The translations under genes were made by a program, and so were the position numbers. From Morinoia aosen (lineage: Eukaryota > Arthropoda > Malacostraca > Amphipoda > Talitridae): a DNA stretch of 64,000 nt. The stretch covers positions 64,727,581-64,791,580 of the forward strand of contig CM059576.1 of the NCBI GenBank assembly GCA_030386875.1, written 5' to 3'. Under the pieces are notes generated by a model, which had not been told where the DNA came from, ran no database searches, and was given only the letters and a program-made list of their open reading frames with translations. This document shows, one piece after another, positions 33,930-46,629 of this stretch; the first letter of the stretch is position 1; each line of letters opens with the position of its first letter.

Positions 33930-35074
33930 GGGGGCCCTCCGCTTAAACCTGAATTTTGATCCGATTGGTCTGAAATTCAGCCAGTATATGTATTTTGGAA
34001 TGAGAAACCTATTTGGCGTGAAAACTTTTTTGATTTGGCCTTAGTTTTTTCGAAAAATTTGAAAAATAAGTTTTTTGAGTAATTTTTGTACATATTTGAA
34101 AAAGATAGAAGTCAAAAAGTTCTTATGCTAGAACAAATTCAAAGACAGTTTTGGAATCCTCGTGATATTGCGAACAAACTGATTGACCTGGAATTTCTAT
34201 TTGAAGCTTTTTTTCTCGATATGCGATATTTGATCAATACCTAAAATATACCAAATTTTTAGGTTTTGAACTGGCAGAAAAAAAAGACAACGTACAAATT
34301 GGAAAATCAAGAAGTGTCCGTTTGTTAGAATTGTTCCAAGGATTCTAAAACTTTCTTTGTTTTCTTCCTAGCATAAAAATTTTTTGACTTCTATCTTTTT
34401 GAATTTTGAAAATAAGTTACTTTTCAGTAGAGGCGATAAACAAATTTTTTGTTGAAGTGTAATATAATGGAAAATTTATGTAATTGAATGCTGTTTTCTT
34501 TTTTATTTCGATAATCTCTATGCATAACATCATATTCACACTGTGAATTGTAATTTACCTAAAAATAAATAAATAAATAAATATTTTATTTATTTCATAA
34601 TATTATGAATTTTTTTGTTTTCAGTCTCATTCGTATGAAATTTGACTATTATATGTAACTTTTGAAAAGAAACACATTTTCATCTCTACATTTTTTGGAT
34701 TCAGGCCTTAGTTTTTGAAAAAATTTGACATATTGGTTTTTAGTCCACTGGTATTGATATTTCAAAAGAATAGAACTCACTGAGTTTTTATGCTAGAACA
34801 AAAACAAAGACAGTTTTAGAATTCTTGGAACATATCTAACAAAAGTACATTCGCAAATTTTCCATTTCTTCTTTTTTTCTTTTATATGGGGTCAAAATGA
34901 GGTAGAAAATTTAAGATTTTGGTCCCCTTACCCCCCCCCCCTCCCCTGGGGGGGGGAAATATTGTCCGCAGCGCCATAAAATTTTAGGCAGAATAGTCCA
35001 CCACCTAAGGGTCCTTTTCCAACAAAAACATGAAAAATGACCATCGGAGAGAAAAGGGGCCTCGGAGGGCCCCC
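33930..35074. mobile_element. 1.1-kb TTAA element with 12-bp inverted repeats
   Basis: Perfect termini GGGGGCCCTCCG and CGGAGGGCCCCC are flanked by TTAA on both sides (33926-33929 and 35075-35078). The interior is AT-rich and non-coding, with internal inverted similarity (AAAAACTTTTTTGATTT and TTTTTTGACTTCTATC segments). TTAA use fits a piggyBac-type MITE. It interrupts the interspersed repeat also seen near 27.66 kb. Confidence 0.75.
34926..34958 (+). repeat. Poly-C / poly-G palindromic tract
   Basis: A run of about ten C, a short CTCCCCT, then about ten G. It can fold on itself, lies inside the TTAA element, and is a likely site of length error. Confidence 0.85.
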
Positions 35075-35107
35075 TTAAGAACGTGAATAAGAGACCGGCC
35101 AACCAGG

Positions 35108-35395
35108 CGTCCGCAGGTGTTGTTGTCTGCCACTAGTTACTGCGCCTGCAGGTGTTGTTGTCTGCCACTAGTTACTGCGTGTGCAGGTGTTGTTGTCTGC
35201 CACTAGTTACTGTGTGTGCAGGTGTTGTTGTCTGCCACTAGTTGCTGCGTCTGCAGGTGTTGTTGTCTGCCACTAGTTGCTGCGTCTGCAGGTGTTGTTG
35301 TCGGCCACTAGTTGCTGCGTCTGCAGGTGTTAATGTCTGGCACTACATACTGCATCTGCAGGCGTTGTCTACTACTAGTTACTGCGTCAATTGAT
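35108..35395 (+). repeat. 35-bp minisatellite, eight units
   Basis: Units contain GCAGGTGTTGTTGTCTGCCA and CTAGTTACTGCGTCT. The last two are degenerate. Confidence 0.95.
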
Positions 35396-38300
35396 GTCGT
35401 TGTACATCTATCGAGTATGTCCAGAAATTGAACCGACGGATAAAGACCTTTCCTGACAAGAATTGCGTGAGAATTTAGCAGATATTCAAGAGAATTTCTG
35501 GTCAAATAAATAGTTTTCATGATGTACCAACGAGCATTGAAGTTGTCAAAAAGTTCCGTTGCACATGGAAACATAGAATGACAACTCCGACTCCACCCAA
35601 ATATCTCAAGGCACTCAACGCGCTGACTGCGGTTGCGAGCTATCACAATCTTAAAGAAATAATGGACCCAGTTAATATTTGGTATCTAAAACGCTGCTAA
35701 CAACTTTTGAATTTAAATTGCAGTTAAATACTGAACTTCAGTTTAATCCATCGCAGTCATCGAGTTGAAAGAAAGCATGGGGAACCTCTGACTCCATTAC
35801 AGATGTTTTACAGACTCTTTAAGGATACTGTAATGACTCAGAACCTTTTAATACAACCTATGAAATTATAATAATTCATCACGCTTCAGTCCAACAATAC
35901 TTTTCTTACATTTTATCAAGAAACGTAATCATCAGTCAGGAAACTGGATTACATGCTCAAACGATTTATTTTTCTTCTTAAAAATTTTACAAACAATATT
36001 TTTCAGCGTTTTGCTGTTCGAATTGCATGTTAAACTTTATATTTAACACGCAACATTTCTGCAAGTTCGGCAATTCATTAAGTAACTAAATCGTTTCTCA
36101 ACCAAATATTTGATTGCTTCATTCCAACTTGTTGACTTCTTTACGTAGTAGCGCACATCAACGGTAATTTGAAAATATATTCAGAACAACAACGTTAATT
36201 TTGTATAGGGAAAGCATGGAACTATAGAGAAAACATGGAAAATGAAATTTCTAGAATTCAACTGTCACGATGATGCGCTGTTTTATGTAACTCAAACTAC
36301 TACGGCAGACAATAATGAGTTAGTTGCGTGCATTTCAAACAGCACTTCTGCTCGATTACATTGCATTCAAATCACCTTACAATATTTCACAGGAATTGAA
36401 ACGACCACCGAGCATAACCTCATTTGTACCCCGTAAATTGCCTATAAAATGGAACAGTTTTTAAAACTTACTTCCGTTGTGGTCCTCAAACGCTAGGCAA
36501 TAGCATGTGTATATACATATATAAAGACTGCAAATCTTCAAATTAGTTACACAACTGCGGCACATTCTGCAGAATATCCCCTTAAAACATCGGTTATTTA
36601 TGAATGAAAGAGGTACACAACTACAATAATTAGCGAATTTACTGAATCAGAATAGAAGTGAGTAAAAACGCTTCAGCACACCTACACCTTTCTACCCTCA
36701 AAAGTTTTCTGTGTAATGACACGATTTGTCGTCAGCAGCTTGGCGCAATGAACAATGACTACTGCGGTTACGGTATATACCGTGACTACGGTACCGTGGC
36801 AGTGGTTGGTTACTTGAATGTGAGAGCACTGGCAGCAATTATGATGAAAAACTCAATGTCGTTATAAACGGAAAGCATGCTTATAGTCAATTATAGCATT
36901 ATTTCGAGCAATTTTTGTTCTCTGGTATTGAACAACAACAAAATCAGAACGTAGAATATTATTTTGTTCAACCTTTAAACTGGACTTTCAAAATCTGTTA
37001 TCATAACTCACATATATCATGCAAGGTAATGTATCAACTGGCTTTACTGGGCACAAGTGTGTCAATCAAAAATTCTATTGGACCATCATTCTGATTTTTA
37101 ATTTTGTGAAGTATGAAATGTTATCAGGTAATTCCATCAAACTTTATCGAGAAGAATCCAGCAAAAACTGGAGTGGAGTAGTTTTATCGGACATCAAATA
37201 ATTTTTTAATTTACGATAAATTACATGCCCAATACTGTAATTATCTTTCTGATGAATTTCAAGGTTAACAAATATGTCTCTTTGTGTCCTGGGTATTTGG
37301 GGGTTAAAAGGATAATAAAAATGCGTTCAAGATGATAAAGAAGTTGGGCTGGCTCTAAGGTTATTGTCGACCGGCTGGAGTGACCTCAAGGCCCCCCCAA
37401 ATAGATTGAATGATCCAGTGACAGGGTGAGAACAATAGCTGTATAGTTGCGGTTCTGACTTTTATTTAAGCAGTATGTTTCGTACAAGGTTTAAGTTAAG
37501 GAGTAACTGGGACCAAGCGAAGAACAAAGTGACAATAATAATCGCACAAAATAGGGAATTTTAAATTAATAGCAAGAATAATTACAAAAATTGAAACAAA
37601 ATGAATAAAATTTGCCAGAATTACGATACTCCTTGCAAAAAAAGCGAAATGACGCGAATTTTTATTTGATACCGAGACCTCCGACACACGTGCAAAAATG
37701 CATCTTAGAACATCTTTTTTCTCAAATATGCTTTTACTGGAGTATAAAACACCATACCTGGTCACTACACAAATACACACAAGGTAATCGGCTATTACTA
37801 CTATTATAATTTAGCTACCGCGCTAACATGGGATTTTGGTACAACTAATGTGGTGTGCAGCCACCCTAACAAGTGGACTCAACTCCCCGCGTTAACGGGC
37901 CCTACGGCACACAAATTTACTGGCAACCCATCTGGGGCCAGTAACGCTTAAATTTAAGATAATTAAGGACAAGCGGAGCGTCATTAGCTGGAGTCTCACC
38001 TGAAGATCTTCGAAAACAATGTTCAGGCGAACACTCTTCACTGTAGCCGGCTGTCAAGGACCCAAAAGTCCCCGGTAGCGAGGGCAGAATGCCGAGTCCC
38101 GCGGAGCACACAAGAAGAAGATGCGCTCGCGTTTACGGCCGGTTTCAATCTGAGGTGGCAGCCTTCTGTCGCCACGCTCCTTAGCTTGCTCGAATCCGTC
38201 GCGATAGCTTAGGACTCGAACAAGAAGATCAGACGAACGTTTTAGTATTTAAATTTACATTTGTCACCCAAGACGTGAGGAACCCCCGCCATTGCTCCGC

Positions 38301-38639
38301 TTAGTCGCAAAATTATCAGCGTTATTAATTTTAGGCTGATTAGAAGGAGCACAGCCTATGCCCTTTATTGCGGAAAGCCTTTTTGTGCCTTATAAAGTCC
38401 GCAAAGGACCTCAGCGTTCGAGCAATGGCTGGAATCTCGACAGTGGGTTACAATTTAGCTTGATTCAATAAGCAATAAAAACTATTTATTACTATTATTT
38501 TTATCCATCAACAACCAATTACGGTAATACTAAATCCTCTACCAATGTTAGAATACCACATATGAGTACATTTTAATATGTCCCAGTCGAGTCAGGGATG
38601 TTTCCGGCTCGGCGGACGTACGCTTGGCTATGTCTTGAA
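35396..38639. other. 3.2 kb without recognised genes
   Basis: Mostly AT-rich, non-repetitive within the window and non-coding by eye. At 36760-36790 there is a short palindromic stretch around ACGGTATATACCGT. From about 37840 to 38460 the sequence becomes GC-richer and could be a solo LTR or other insertion, but no matching partner or border was found. Confidence 0.4.
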
Positions 38640-38834
38640 CTGGTAGGTAGGAAAATATTAGATTTTTGTGATGGGAATGAACTTGAAAACCTGAATGTCA
38701 CAATAGGAAATGGCTTGCATACATGGCAGAGCAGGGAATGGAAAACTGCAATTGACTATTTGATTGTGAATAGTAGAGCAAGAGAGTGTGTCAATGAAAT
38801 GTTTGTAGATGAAGATGATTTTGATATCGATAGT
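38640..38834 (+). pseudogene. LINE endonuclease fragment, 5-prime part of split element
   Basis: An open frame encodes GRKILDFCDGNELENLNV, then TWQSREWKTAIDYLIVNS and FVDEDDFDIDS. This is the C-terminal part of an APE-type endonuclease of non-LTR retrotransposons (LDFC, TW-S, IDY motifs). The frame is cut at the serine of the final SDH motif by the BEL/Pao LTR. The aspartate-histidine and the rest of the LINE continue at 47875 in the same frame. The 5-prime end of the LINE is truncated near 38.6 kb. Confidence 0.75.
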
Positions 38835-39611
38835 TGTACAAAATTCTGGTGGAAACGGGTTGTCCATGGTTTATCCACTTTACTGGCTTGCTGACCAACC
38901 CAGCCGAAGAACACTTCAGGGCTTTCCAAGACTGCTGGAGCAGTTAGAACACAGCCTCCATTCCGCATTAACTTTCCTCCGCTGGTGATTCTTCAGCGAT
39001 TGTTCAGCCTCAGCCACCATTTATCGCGTTCTGAGCGACCATCATCGAACGCCACCACTCTCACCACGGCCGCTGGGAGTCCGAGCCATCCGAAGGGGGA
39101 AGGCGTGGATCCACTAACTGGGGGCCATTGGGAGGTCTGCCAAGGATTTTCACATCATAATCCTGAGTTTCCATAAGGTGAGGCAATCAGCCAGTGAAAC
39201 TCCTGATCTCGCCCCTTGCCATCTTATTTAAAGTGGATGATCCCATAGAACTGGACCGTCATTTTGTTTCCACCAGGTTTTGTGCCAATACTATAATTAC
39301 TCTAATTGCTCGAATATTATTCCTATCTCTCATACTATATCCATGCTAAATTCTAAGTTATGGTTCCCTTTCTCCACAGGAGCGAATGTTGCGAGCCTGG
39401 CATGGATGGGGAGAGCTGGAACTTTTATCTGACAATAAAGATAAAGAATAATCTGGAAAGAAGAAAACTTTCTTCCATACGTAATAACCGATTTGTTATT
39501 TAACCTTCAACCTTTAGTTAGTAATTGAAAGGCACAGAAACAGCCTAGTGGTAATTAATTCTTCCAGAGCTTCTTCAAGCTCAATTCATTTCACATTTAA
39601 TTTTTTGTATA
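38835..39611 (+). repeat. 5-prime LTR of the BEL/Pao element
   Basis: 777 bp, starting TGTACAAAATTCTGG and ending TTTTTTGTATA directly before the primer binding site. An AATAAAGATAAAG stretch at about 39436 is a possible polyadenylation signal. Confidence 0.92.
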
Positions 39612-39629
39612 TGGTCCTTCGAACCGGAT
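39612..39629 (+). promoter_or_regulatory. Primer binding site, probably tRNA-Tyr
   Basis: TGGTCCTTCGAACCGGAT starts immediately after the LTR. It is complementary, with about one mismatch, to the 3-prime end of an insect tRNA-Tyr (recalled, not searched). Confidence 0.65.
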
Positions 39630-39934
39630 CTAGTTCTAACCTTCCGTTCTCCCTTCCATTGGCCGGACGTATGTGGCGGTGAGTGGTGTGCTTGATATGG
39701 TGTGCGCGGCTTGCTGTTGTTCACCAAATAATGTACGCGGAATTTGTGCTGACGGGGTTTAGTGTTCTACTCATTGTTTTCAGAGTATATAAAGTTTGAT
39801 AGTTCCTCTATTATATATATATATCTCTGTTCAAATATGTTCTATTGAAATTAGGTTATATCTAATAAGTTTAATCGTTCCTCTATTAAAGGTTTAACTA
39901 TTATAAATTTTTGTACTAGTTCTCCATTTTAAAC

Positions 39935-41986
39935 ATGTCTGAAGTTGAAGGCTTTGTAGCTGCTGTTGTAGACCAGCTGCAGGCTGACTGGGCGACCTCT
40001 GCCAAGGTTACGAATACCAGTGTTAAGGTAATGATAAACCAGAGGGCAGGGAAGAGACAATCTTTGACTAAAACTTTATCTCGCCTTGATGATGCTTTCC
40101 CGACCTCTAAACCTGAACTTGAGTTCTACATTTCTAAACATCAATCTTTGTAATTGCAGCTTTCGTCTCTTGATTCTGAAATAGAAACTCACATGCTTTC
40201 GGAAGGTTTATGGGATGCCGTGGAGTTTTCTCGTCAGACTGATCTGACGGACTTGTATTCTGATAAGTTGGGGATGGCTCTGAGCAGGTTAGTTCAGACC
40301 CAGCAGTCTCTAGACGCAGAAAATACTATAGTCGCTCCTCAGCAAGACAACCTTTCTGGGTGTGTACCAAAGCTCAAATTACCTCAGATTGAGTTACCCA
40401 AGTATGACGGTCAGCCTGAGCTTTTCGAACAATTCATTACCTCGTTTGAAAATATTATCGGGAAATTCAACTTAACTCAGTTCGAGAAATTTTCTTACTT
40501 GTTGCAGCAACTATCTGGGCCCGCTAGGGTAATCGTAGATTCGGTTTCTCGGGATGCATTCACCTATGATGAAGCTCGGAAGATTTTGGCAGATGCTTTT
40601 TCTAACAAAACCTTACAGCAATACTCTGTCATCAACAAACTGGTCAACCTAAAGTTTAGTGCCTGGAATTCCTATCAGTGGGTCGGTGAGGCGCGTAGAT
40701 TGGTAGATCAGGCTCATCGTTTGTGTATTGACGGAGATATTTTTTGTCAGTTTTTCTTATGGAGTGGCCTATCAGAGGAACTGAAGCAGATGCTCAGTTC
40801 CATAGTGAATAAATCTCACCCTTCTTTGAACGAAATCATAGGTAATCTTTTTGAAGCCATTAATAGGACTAGTGGAAGCCAAACTTGTTCAGATGTTGTG
40901 AGGCCTGAGCGTGAAGTGGATTATGGCGGCTCTAGCTTGGCTCTCAAAGTAGAGTACGAAAAGCAGAAGAATTTAGACTATAAGACAGGGTGTTGGCTTT
41001 GCCAGTCTGATGGAGAAGCTAACTATCGTCAACACAAAATTTCCTTTTGTCTTAAGTATGATTCTCCTGCCAGAAGGTTAACTAAAATAAAGAGTCTGAA
41101 GGGCTGCGTGAGATGTGGGTTGCTTAACCATGATGTTTCTTCCTGCAAGTACAAATTTTCAGGGAAATGTAGAAACTGCAACAAATTTCATGCTTTCTTT
41201 TTGTGTACCGATAGCAATGTCACTCACGTAAATAATCGAAACTCCTTTAAGGGTGAAACTCCCAAGGAATCTTATCCACAGGCTAACGTTGGCAACTTTC
41301 AACGTAAAAACCCTAAGAATAAAAATTCTCCTCGAAGCCCATTGGCTGTGCAGGAGGTAAAGGAAACCTTTACCAATTCTGTCGAGTACCAGGTGATGCA
41401 GACCTTTAATTTGACGAGCACTCTCTTACCAACGTTTACGCCGGCGCTGCCGCGGAAGACCGGTAAACATCCGATGACGTGTCGTTTGATGTATGATCCT
41501 GCTTCTCAAAGTAGCTTTGTATCGCAGTCGGCCGTCAACCGTTTAAAGTGTAAGATTGTGCAGGAGAACGTAACAATTAAAATAGATGGGTTCAATGGGT
41601 CCAAATTTTACCTAACTAGCATTGTAGAGTTTTCAATCATGTTGAATGGGTTAAAGACTTTCCGAGCAGCTATTGTACCCGAGATTCGTGCAAAAATAGA
41701 CTTTTCTGGCCTGGCTGACGTTGTGCGTCAATGCTCTAACTTGCAGATTCCGTTGGCTGACAAGATGCTTCTTGAGGGGGGCACAGTTGACTTCCTTCTG
41801 GGTGTAAATTATGCCCATATACTCCCAGTGCACTCGTGCACCTTTGGGTCTGTAGATAGTCCTTCCATGATCTGTTACTGTGCGGCGGGGGTTATGCTCA
41901 CGGGTGCTGTGTCTTCTCTTGTTGCTAACGTTGCTCATTTAAACTCTGTTAAGATGTTCATGGATAAATTTAATGAAACCTTCTGA
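39935..41986 (+). pseudogene. BEL/Pao Gag and protease, broken by in-frame stops
   Basis: One frame runs from an ATG at 39935 but is cut by TAA at 40151-40153 and TGA at 41984-41986. After a short N-terminal part, a DUF1759-like Gag core follows (LPQIELPKYDG at about 40381, to about 40880). Then comes a cysteine/histidine-rich nucleocapsid region (CWLCQ, CVRCGLLNHDVSSC, CRNCNKFHAFFLC; about 40990-41215) and a DUF1758-like retroviral-type protease (about 41440-41830). Its active-site loop reads DPAS at 41495-41506, where a DSG/DTG-type triplet is usual, so activity is doubtful. Gag packages the RNA and the protease matures the polyprotein. Confidence 0.88.
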
Positions 41987-42007
41987 CTAGAAGCCTCTGT
42001 TCACGCA

Positions 42008-43187
42008 GTGAAATCTAGCGTAGAGTCTGATGTTGGTGAAGTTGATGACTTAGATTTGAAAGGGGCTTCAATTGAGACTCTAACTGAACTTAGTGGTTCA
42101 GTGTTAAATTATGACACCACGGAACCTAACCCTCAAATTTCAGATACTGATAGAGAACTTGTTAAATTTGTTCTAGATGGTACTTACCGTAACGAGGAAG
42201 GGCGGTTGGTCATGCCGGCCGGCCCTATGGAATAAATTTGTGATTCATTTGCTCCCTAATAATTACTCCCTTGCGTTTAGCGTTCTGAAATCTACTCTGA
42301 AAAAATACAGAAATGATGCTGATAAATTAAATCAGTACGATGACGTTATCAATAAACAACTCTCCGCCGGAATCATTGAAGAGATTACTTCTTTGAGTGA
42401 TGTGAGAGATAATGCTTATTCTTTTCTTGCGCATAACGCAGTATTCAGACGCAACGCTAATTCTACTAAATGCAGAGTTGTTCTGCTAATAAATCTAGCG
42501 GATAAAAAGGTGAAAGGAGCAATGTCTCACAATCAAGTTTCTTTACCTGGGCCTCAGTTAAATGCCAAGCTATTTACCACCTTGATGCTGTTGAGATTCA
42601 ATAAGCATTTAATGATTTTTGACCTCCAGAAGGCGTTTCTCTAATTGTGTCTCTGGCCAGAGGATACGAAGAAGTTGCTATTTTTGTGGCACAAGGATAT
42701 TCGAAACGGTGATTTTTCTATTGTAACGTACAAATTTCTGCGGGTTCCCTTCGGACTGAGATTCGCCCCATTCATGTTGATGATAGCTTTATATAAAATG
42801 CTTCTACTAGATGGTGCCGAGGGAATTAATGTAACCGTAAGAAATATGATGTACAATTTAGCTTACATGGATAACATCGCTTTCTCTTCCTCTAATATTG
42901 ACGAGTGTTTCGAAGCCTTGCATGCAGCTGTTAACGTATTTAATTCTTATGGCTTCAATTTACAGCAGTTCGCGACTAATATTAGCGATCTTCATGCCCA
43001 ATTGGTAGCTTCTGACCTGGCCGAGAACTCGAGTGTAAGCAAATTTCTGGGAATATTGTGGAACCGGGAAACTGATGAAAATTCTGCTAAGGTACCTAAG
43101 TTGGAAGAATCAGCCAATACAAAGAGAACTGTTTTATCATCCCTGAATTCGAATTTTATCCTGCTGGCTTTATTTTGCCCACGTTAA
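42008..43187 (+). pseudogene. BEL/Pao reverse transcriptase, frameshifted
   Basis: The protease frame continues to 42235. A shift near 42.2 kb then moves to the frame carrying the RT, which is itself cut by TAA at 42642-42644 next to the first catalytic aspartate block (FDLQKAFL). Downstream are VPFGLRFAPF and YMDN at 42864-42875. RTs normally have YxDD here, so the second catalytic aspartate is replaced by asparagine. It would copy the element RNA into DNA. This copy is predicted inactive. Confidence 0.88.
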
Positions 43188-43239
43188 ACAGAGCAAAATC
43201 ATTTCTTCATGAACTTCAGATGAACTCTGCCTTATCCTG

Positions 43240-43796
43240 GGATAATAAATTGGACGCTTCCTCCATGAAAACGTGGAGAAAATAGCTAGGCAGGTTAATA
43301 GCTCGGTAGAGTTAACGTTGCCGCGCTTTTTGGGGGATTACTCGAGCTCCTTTGCTTTGTTTGTGTTTGTGGATGCCAGCAAAGATTTCTATGGATGTGT
43401 GGCCTATTTGATGGACAAAGGGTCAGGAAACCTAAATTTCCTTGTAGAAAAAAAGAAGTTGATTGGAGCCACTCTGAAAATTAAATCTATTCCGGTACTA
43501 GAGCTTCTTTCCGTCAATTAAAGGGTTGCCGTAGCGTTCGAAATCTATAAAGATCTCATTAATGTTCATTGTCCAGTAGATATTAACGAAATTCGACTCT
43601 ACACAGATTCTATGACAGCATTGAACTGGTTGAACTCCAAGACTCGGAAGCTTGGGAAAATTGAGCGCAAGGGCTCATTGATCAACAACGCGTTGGACTC
43701 GATCGCGCGTGCATGTGAGGTCATGCCGTGAAATTCTATCACGTTCAGGGGTCTAGTAACCCTGCCGATTGTGTGACCCGGTGAGTCTCAAGCCGT
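43240..43796 (+). pseudogene. BEL/Pao RNase H region
   Basis: Fragments in two frames: FVFVDASKDFYGCVAYL and IPVLELLS (43346-43515), then LYTDSMTALNWLN (about 43590) and VQGSSNPADCVTR (about 43745-43782). These match the retrotransposon RNase H domain and the NPADxxTRG motif that follows it. Stops and a frameshift interrupt it. The domain removes template RNA during reverse transcription. Confidence 0.8.
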
Positions 43797-45111
43797 TTGT
43801 TAGCTCAATCTGCGTACTTGACGGGCCCTAATGCAGAGTCGTTAAATGACTATCCTTTTCTAAGTATTCCCGAGCAGTCTCACGGGCCTTTGGCGTCAAG
43901 TGAAGTATATATTAATGTTGTCAGTGTGAGTCGGTTTAGACCAATTCTTGATCTTGGAAAATTTTCTTCATTTGCTAAGTGTTGCAGAGTGAATCATTAT
44001 GTTCGTAAGTACATTTTCAAGTTAAAAAAGAAGGTAAATGAAAAGTATCCTGATTATTTTGCTGACGTTTGTTTTCAGGGGTGCTCGTACGAGAATACTT
44101 GCTCAGAAGTTATAAAGAGCGTTCAGCACGAGAACTACCCGGAAGTTTTTTCAAACCCGCGAGGCCGGTATCGTAACTCAGTTGAACTTGTTTGTAGACG
44201 AGCATGGCCTAATCAGAGTGCGGGGTGAGTTTCAAAATTTGAATGCCTCTCATGACACCAAGTGCCCAATTTTAATGCAAAAAAGTTGTCCTCTAACTAT
44301 GTCCTTAATATTAGATTACCATGTAAAAATGCGTCATGCCGGCGTGTACAAGATCCTTGCTGCTCTCAGGAAGCAATTTTGGATCCCCTGTGCCTTCAGT
44401 GTTGTGAAAAAGGTTGTGGGTGAGTGTCTGGTGTGCAAGAGAATCTATGGACGTGCTGTTAAAATTAATCAAAACTCTTATAGGGACTTTAGAATTAATC
44501 CACCAGAAATCCCATTTAGAGAAATAGCGTTAGATCACATTGGTCCGTTCCATGTAGAGGAACGTGGTGGTAACAATAAGGCTTACCTTTTAATCATTAC
44601 TTGCATGTGGTCACGGGCTGTGAATCTCCTCACAAGTCAAAATATTGACAACGAATCGTTCTTGAGGTCTCTGCAGAATCATATATTTAGTTATGGCATT
44701 CTTCAACGAATTGTAAGTGATAATGGTTCTCCTATTCTCTCCTCTATCAACTTGATCGCTTCGCACCTAAATGACAATTCTGTGAAGACGTTTTTAACGG
44801 AACAGGGTGTTAAATTCTTGAATTTTTCTCCTCACCCTCCTAACGCCAGCTACTTGGGTGGCGTTGTGGAATCTTTAGTTAAGCAAGTAAAGAACTTAAT
44901 CTACTCATCAATTTCGAAAACTCGACTGCCGTATGAACACTTTCAGCTGCTGGCAGCAGAGGCCAAAATGCTAATTAACAAACGGCCGATAGCCTTCAAG
45001 GCTTCATTGCGACAAAATTTTGAACAGGACGCTGCACTGACTCCTGAAATGTTGATAAGGGATATGATGTTCCTGCATAGCGGTTATTCCCCAGTTGAGT
45101 TGCGAAGATGA
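43797..45111 (+). pseudogene. BEL/Pao integrase
   Basis: After a linker frame (43797-44228) the frame shifts to 44182-45111. A zinc-binding HHCC region contains YHVKMRHAGVYK and CLVCKR (about 44318-44448). The catalytic core keeps all three acidic residues: D in LDHIGPF (44533), D in SDNGSP (44719) and E in GGVVESLVK (44869). This is the longest intact domain of the element. It would insert the cDNA into the host genome. Confidence 0.88.
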
Positions 45112-45603
45112 GGATATTAATGACCCTTCTTTCACAGGGGATCGATCTGCTCACAGCGACCTGTTGTTTCAGCACTTTGAGAACTTGAAGCGTGTAAAGT
45201 CTAGATTGCGGGAGTGTTACTGGGGTGAGTTTTTGCAAAATCTTAGAGATGTTGCTTCCTCTAAGCCTGGTATTTACGCCCCTAGGTCACATTTCGAGCT
45301 AAAAATTGGCGATTTAGTCCTGGTGAGGAATAGGTTCACCAAACCTTACTTTTATCCCCAAGGTCTGGTTGAGGCCATAGAGAAAACGATTTGGACGAAG
45401 TAGTCGCAGTAAATATTCGCAAAGCCAATGGGGAAACGATCCGTCGTCATGTGACTGACGTGATCTTTCTTGAAAGGTGCGCCAGTGTTTTTGAGAAAGC
45501 AGCTCAACACAGTAGCTCTTCCAGAAATAGTAGACCGACTCTCAGAGCAGCGCAGATTTGTGTAGAGCGTGACATTAAATTGGCTAGAGATTGTCAATCT
45601 TGA
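45095..45603 (+). pseudogene. BEL/Pao C-terminal DUF5641-like tail
   Basis: Two overlapping frames encode KSRLRECYWGEFLQNLR, then FELKIGDLVLVRN, then EVVAVNIRKANGETIRRHV. This matches the conserved C-terminal domain after integrase in BEL/Pao elements. A frameshift lies near 45.4 kb. The element ends shortly before the right LTR. Confidence 0.78.
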
Positions 45604-46379
45604 AATTTTATTGAGGAGATTCCAGCGGCCGGGCCCAGTGTACAAAATTCTGGTGGAAACGGGTTGTCCATGGTTTATCCACTTTACTGGCTTGCTGACC
45701 AACCCAGCCGAAGAACACTTCAGGGCTTTCCAAGACTGCTGGAGCAGTTAGAACACAGCCTCCATTCCGCATTAACTTTCCTCCGCTGGTGATTCTTCAG
45801 CGATTGTTCAGCCTCAGCCACCATTTATCGCGTTCTGAGCGACCATCATCGAACGCCACCACTCTCACCACGGCCGCTGGGAGTCCAAGCCATCCGAAGG
45901 GGGAAGGCGTGGATCCACTAACTGGGGGCCATTGGGAGGTCTGCCAAGGATTTTCACATCATAATCCTGAGTTTCCATAAGGTGAGGCAATCAGCCAGTG
46001 AAACTCCTGATCTCGCCTCTTGCCATCTTATTTAAAGTGGATGATCCCATAGAACTGGACCGTCTTTTTGTTTCCACCAGGTTTTGTGCCAATACTATAA
46101 TTACTCTAATTGCTCGAATATTATTCCTATCATTCATACTATATCCATGCTAAATTCTAAGTTCTGGTTCCCTTTCTCCCCAGGAGCGAGTGTTGTGAGC
46201 AGGGTTGCCATATTGGCCTTTTTAAGGCCAAATATCACAAATCTGGCTTTTTTTGCAAGCGTTTGGCTTCGAGATTATAGGTTTGGCCTTTTTCTTAAAT
46301 TTGGCTTTTTTCTGGCTTTTTTAGTCATTTTCCGGTTTTTGTGCCGCCCAAGGCGTAAAACTGAAACTTGACAGTTGAA

Positions 46380-46621
46380 CGCAGGAGCAACAGGATCAGC
46401 TAGTCTCCAACAGGATCAGCTAGATCTTGCTGAATATTATTAAATCCTTCGCGAATATCAAATCAAGTAATCAAAGGAGAATTTGCAGATTTGCACAGGC
46501 TGTATTTAGCTCAGGATTGTATCAACATTAGTGAGCCGCAGTGCCGAAAAATCAGTATCATAGACTGGAAGCAGGAGGGCATTTTGGCGGTGTTGAGATT
46601 CCTAAAGACACCATGCAGTTT
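46380..46621 (+). pseudogene. hAT transposase remnant, internal part
   Basis: An open frame with ISEPQCRKISIIDWKQEG and RFLKTPCSFDLDALRIYG precedes the SINE. It has protein-like composition and lies within the hAT element, so it is probably part of the transposase. No diagnostic hAT motif is visible in it. Confidence 0.35.
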
Positions 46622-46629
46622 TGACTTGG

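Noticed and set aside
35308-35646. 112-codon minus-strand open frame
   Set aside because: It overlaps the end of the 35-bp array, has no recognisable domain, and its composition is not clearly protein-like.
37840-38460. CpG-island-like promoter or solo LTR
   Set aside because: GC-richer than its surroundings but without a neighbouring gene, repeat partner, target duplication or LTR-type ends that could be defined.
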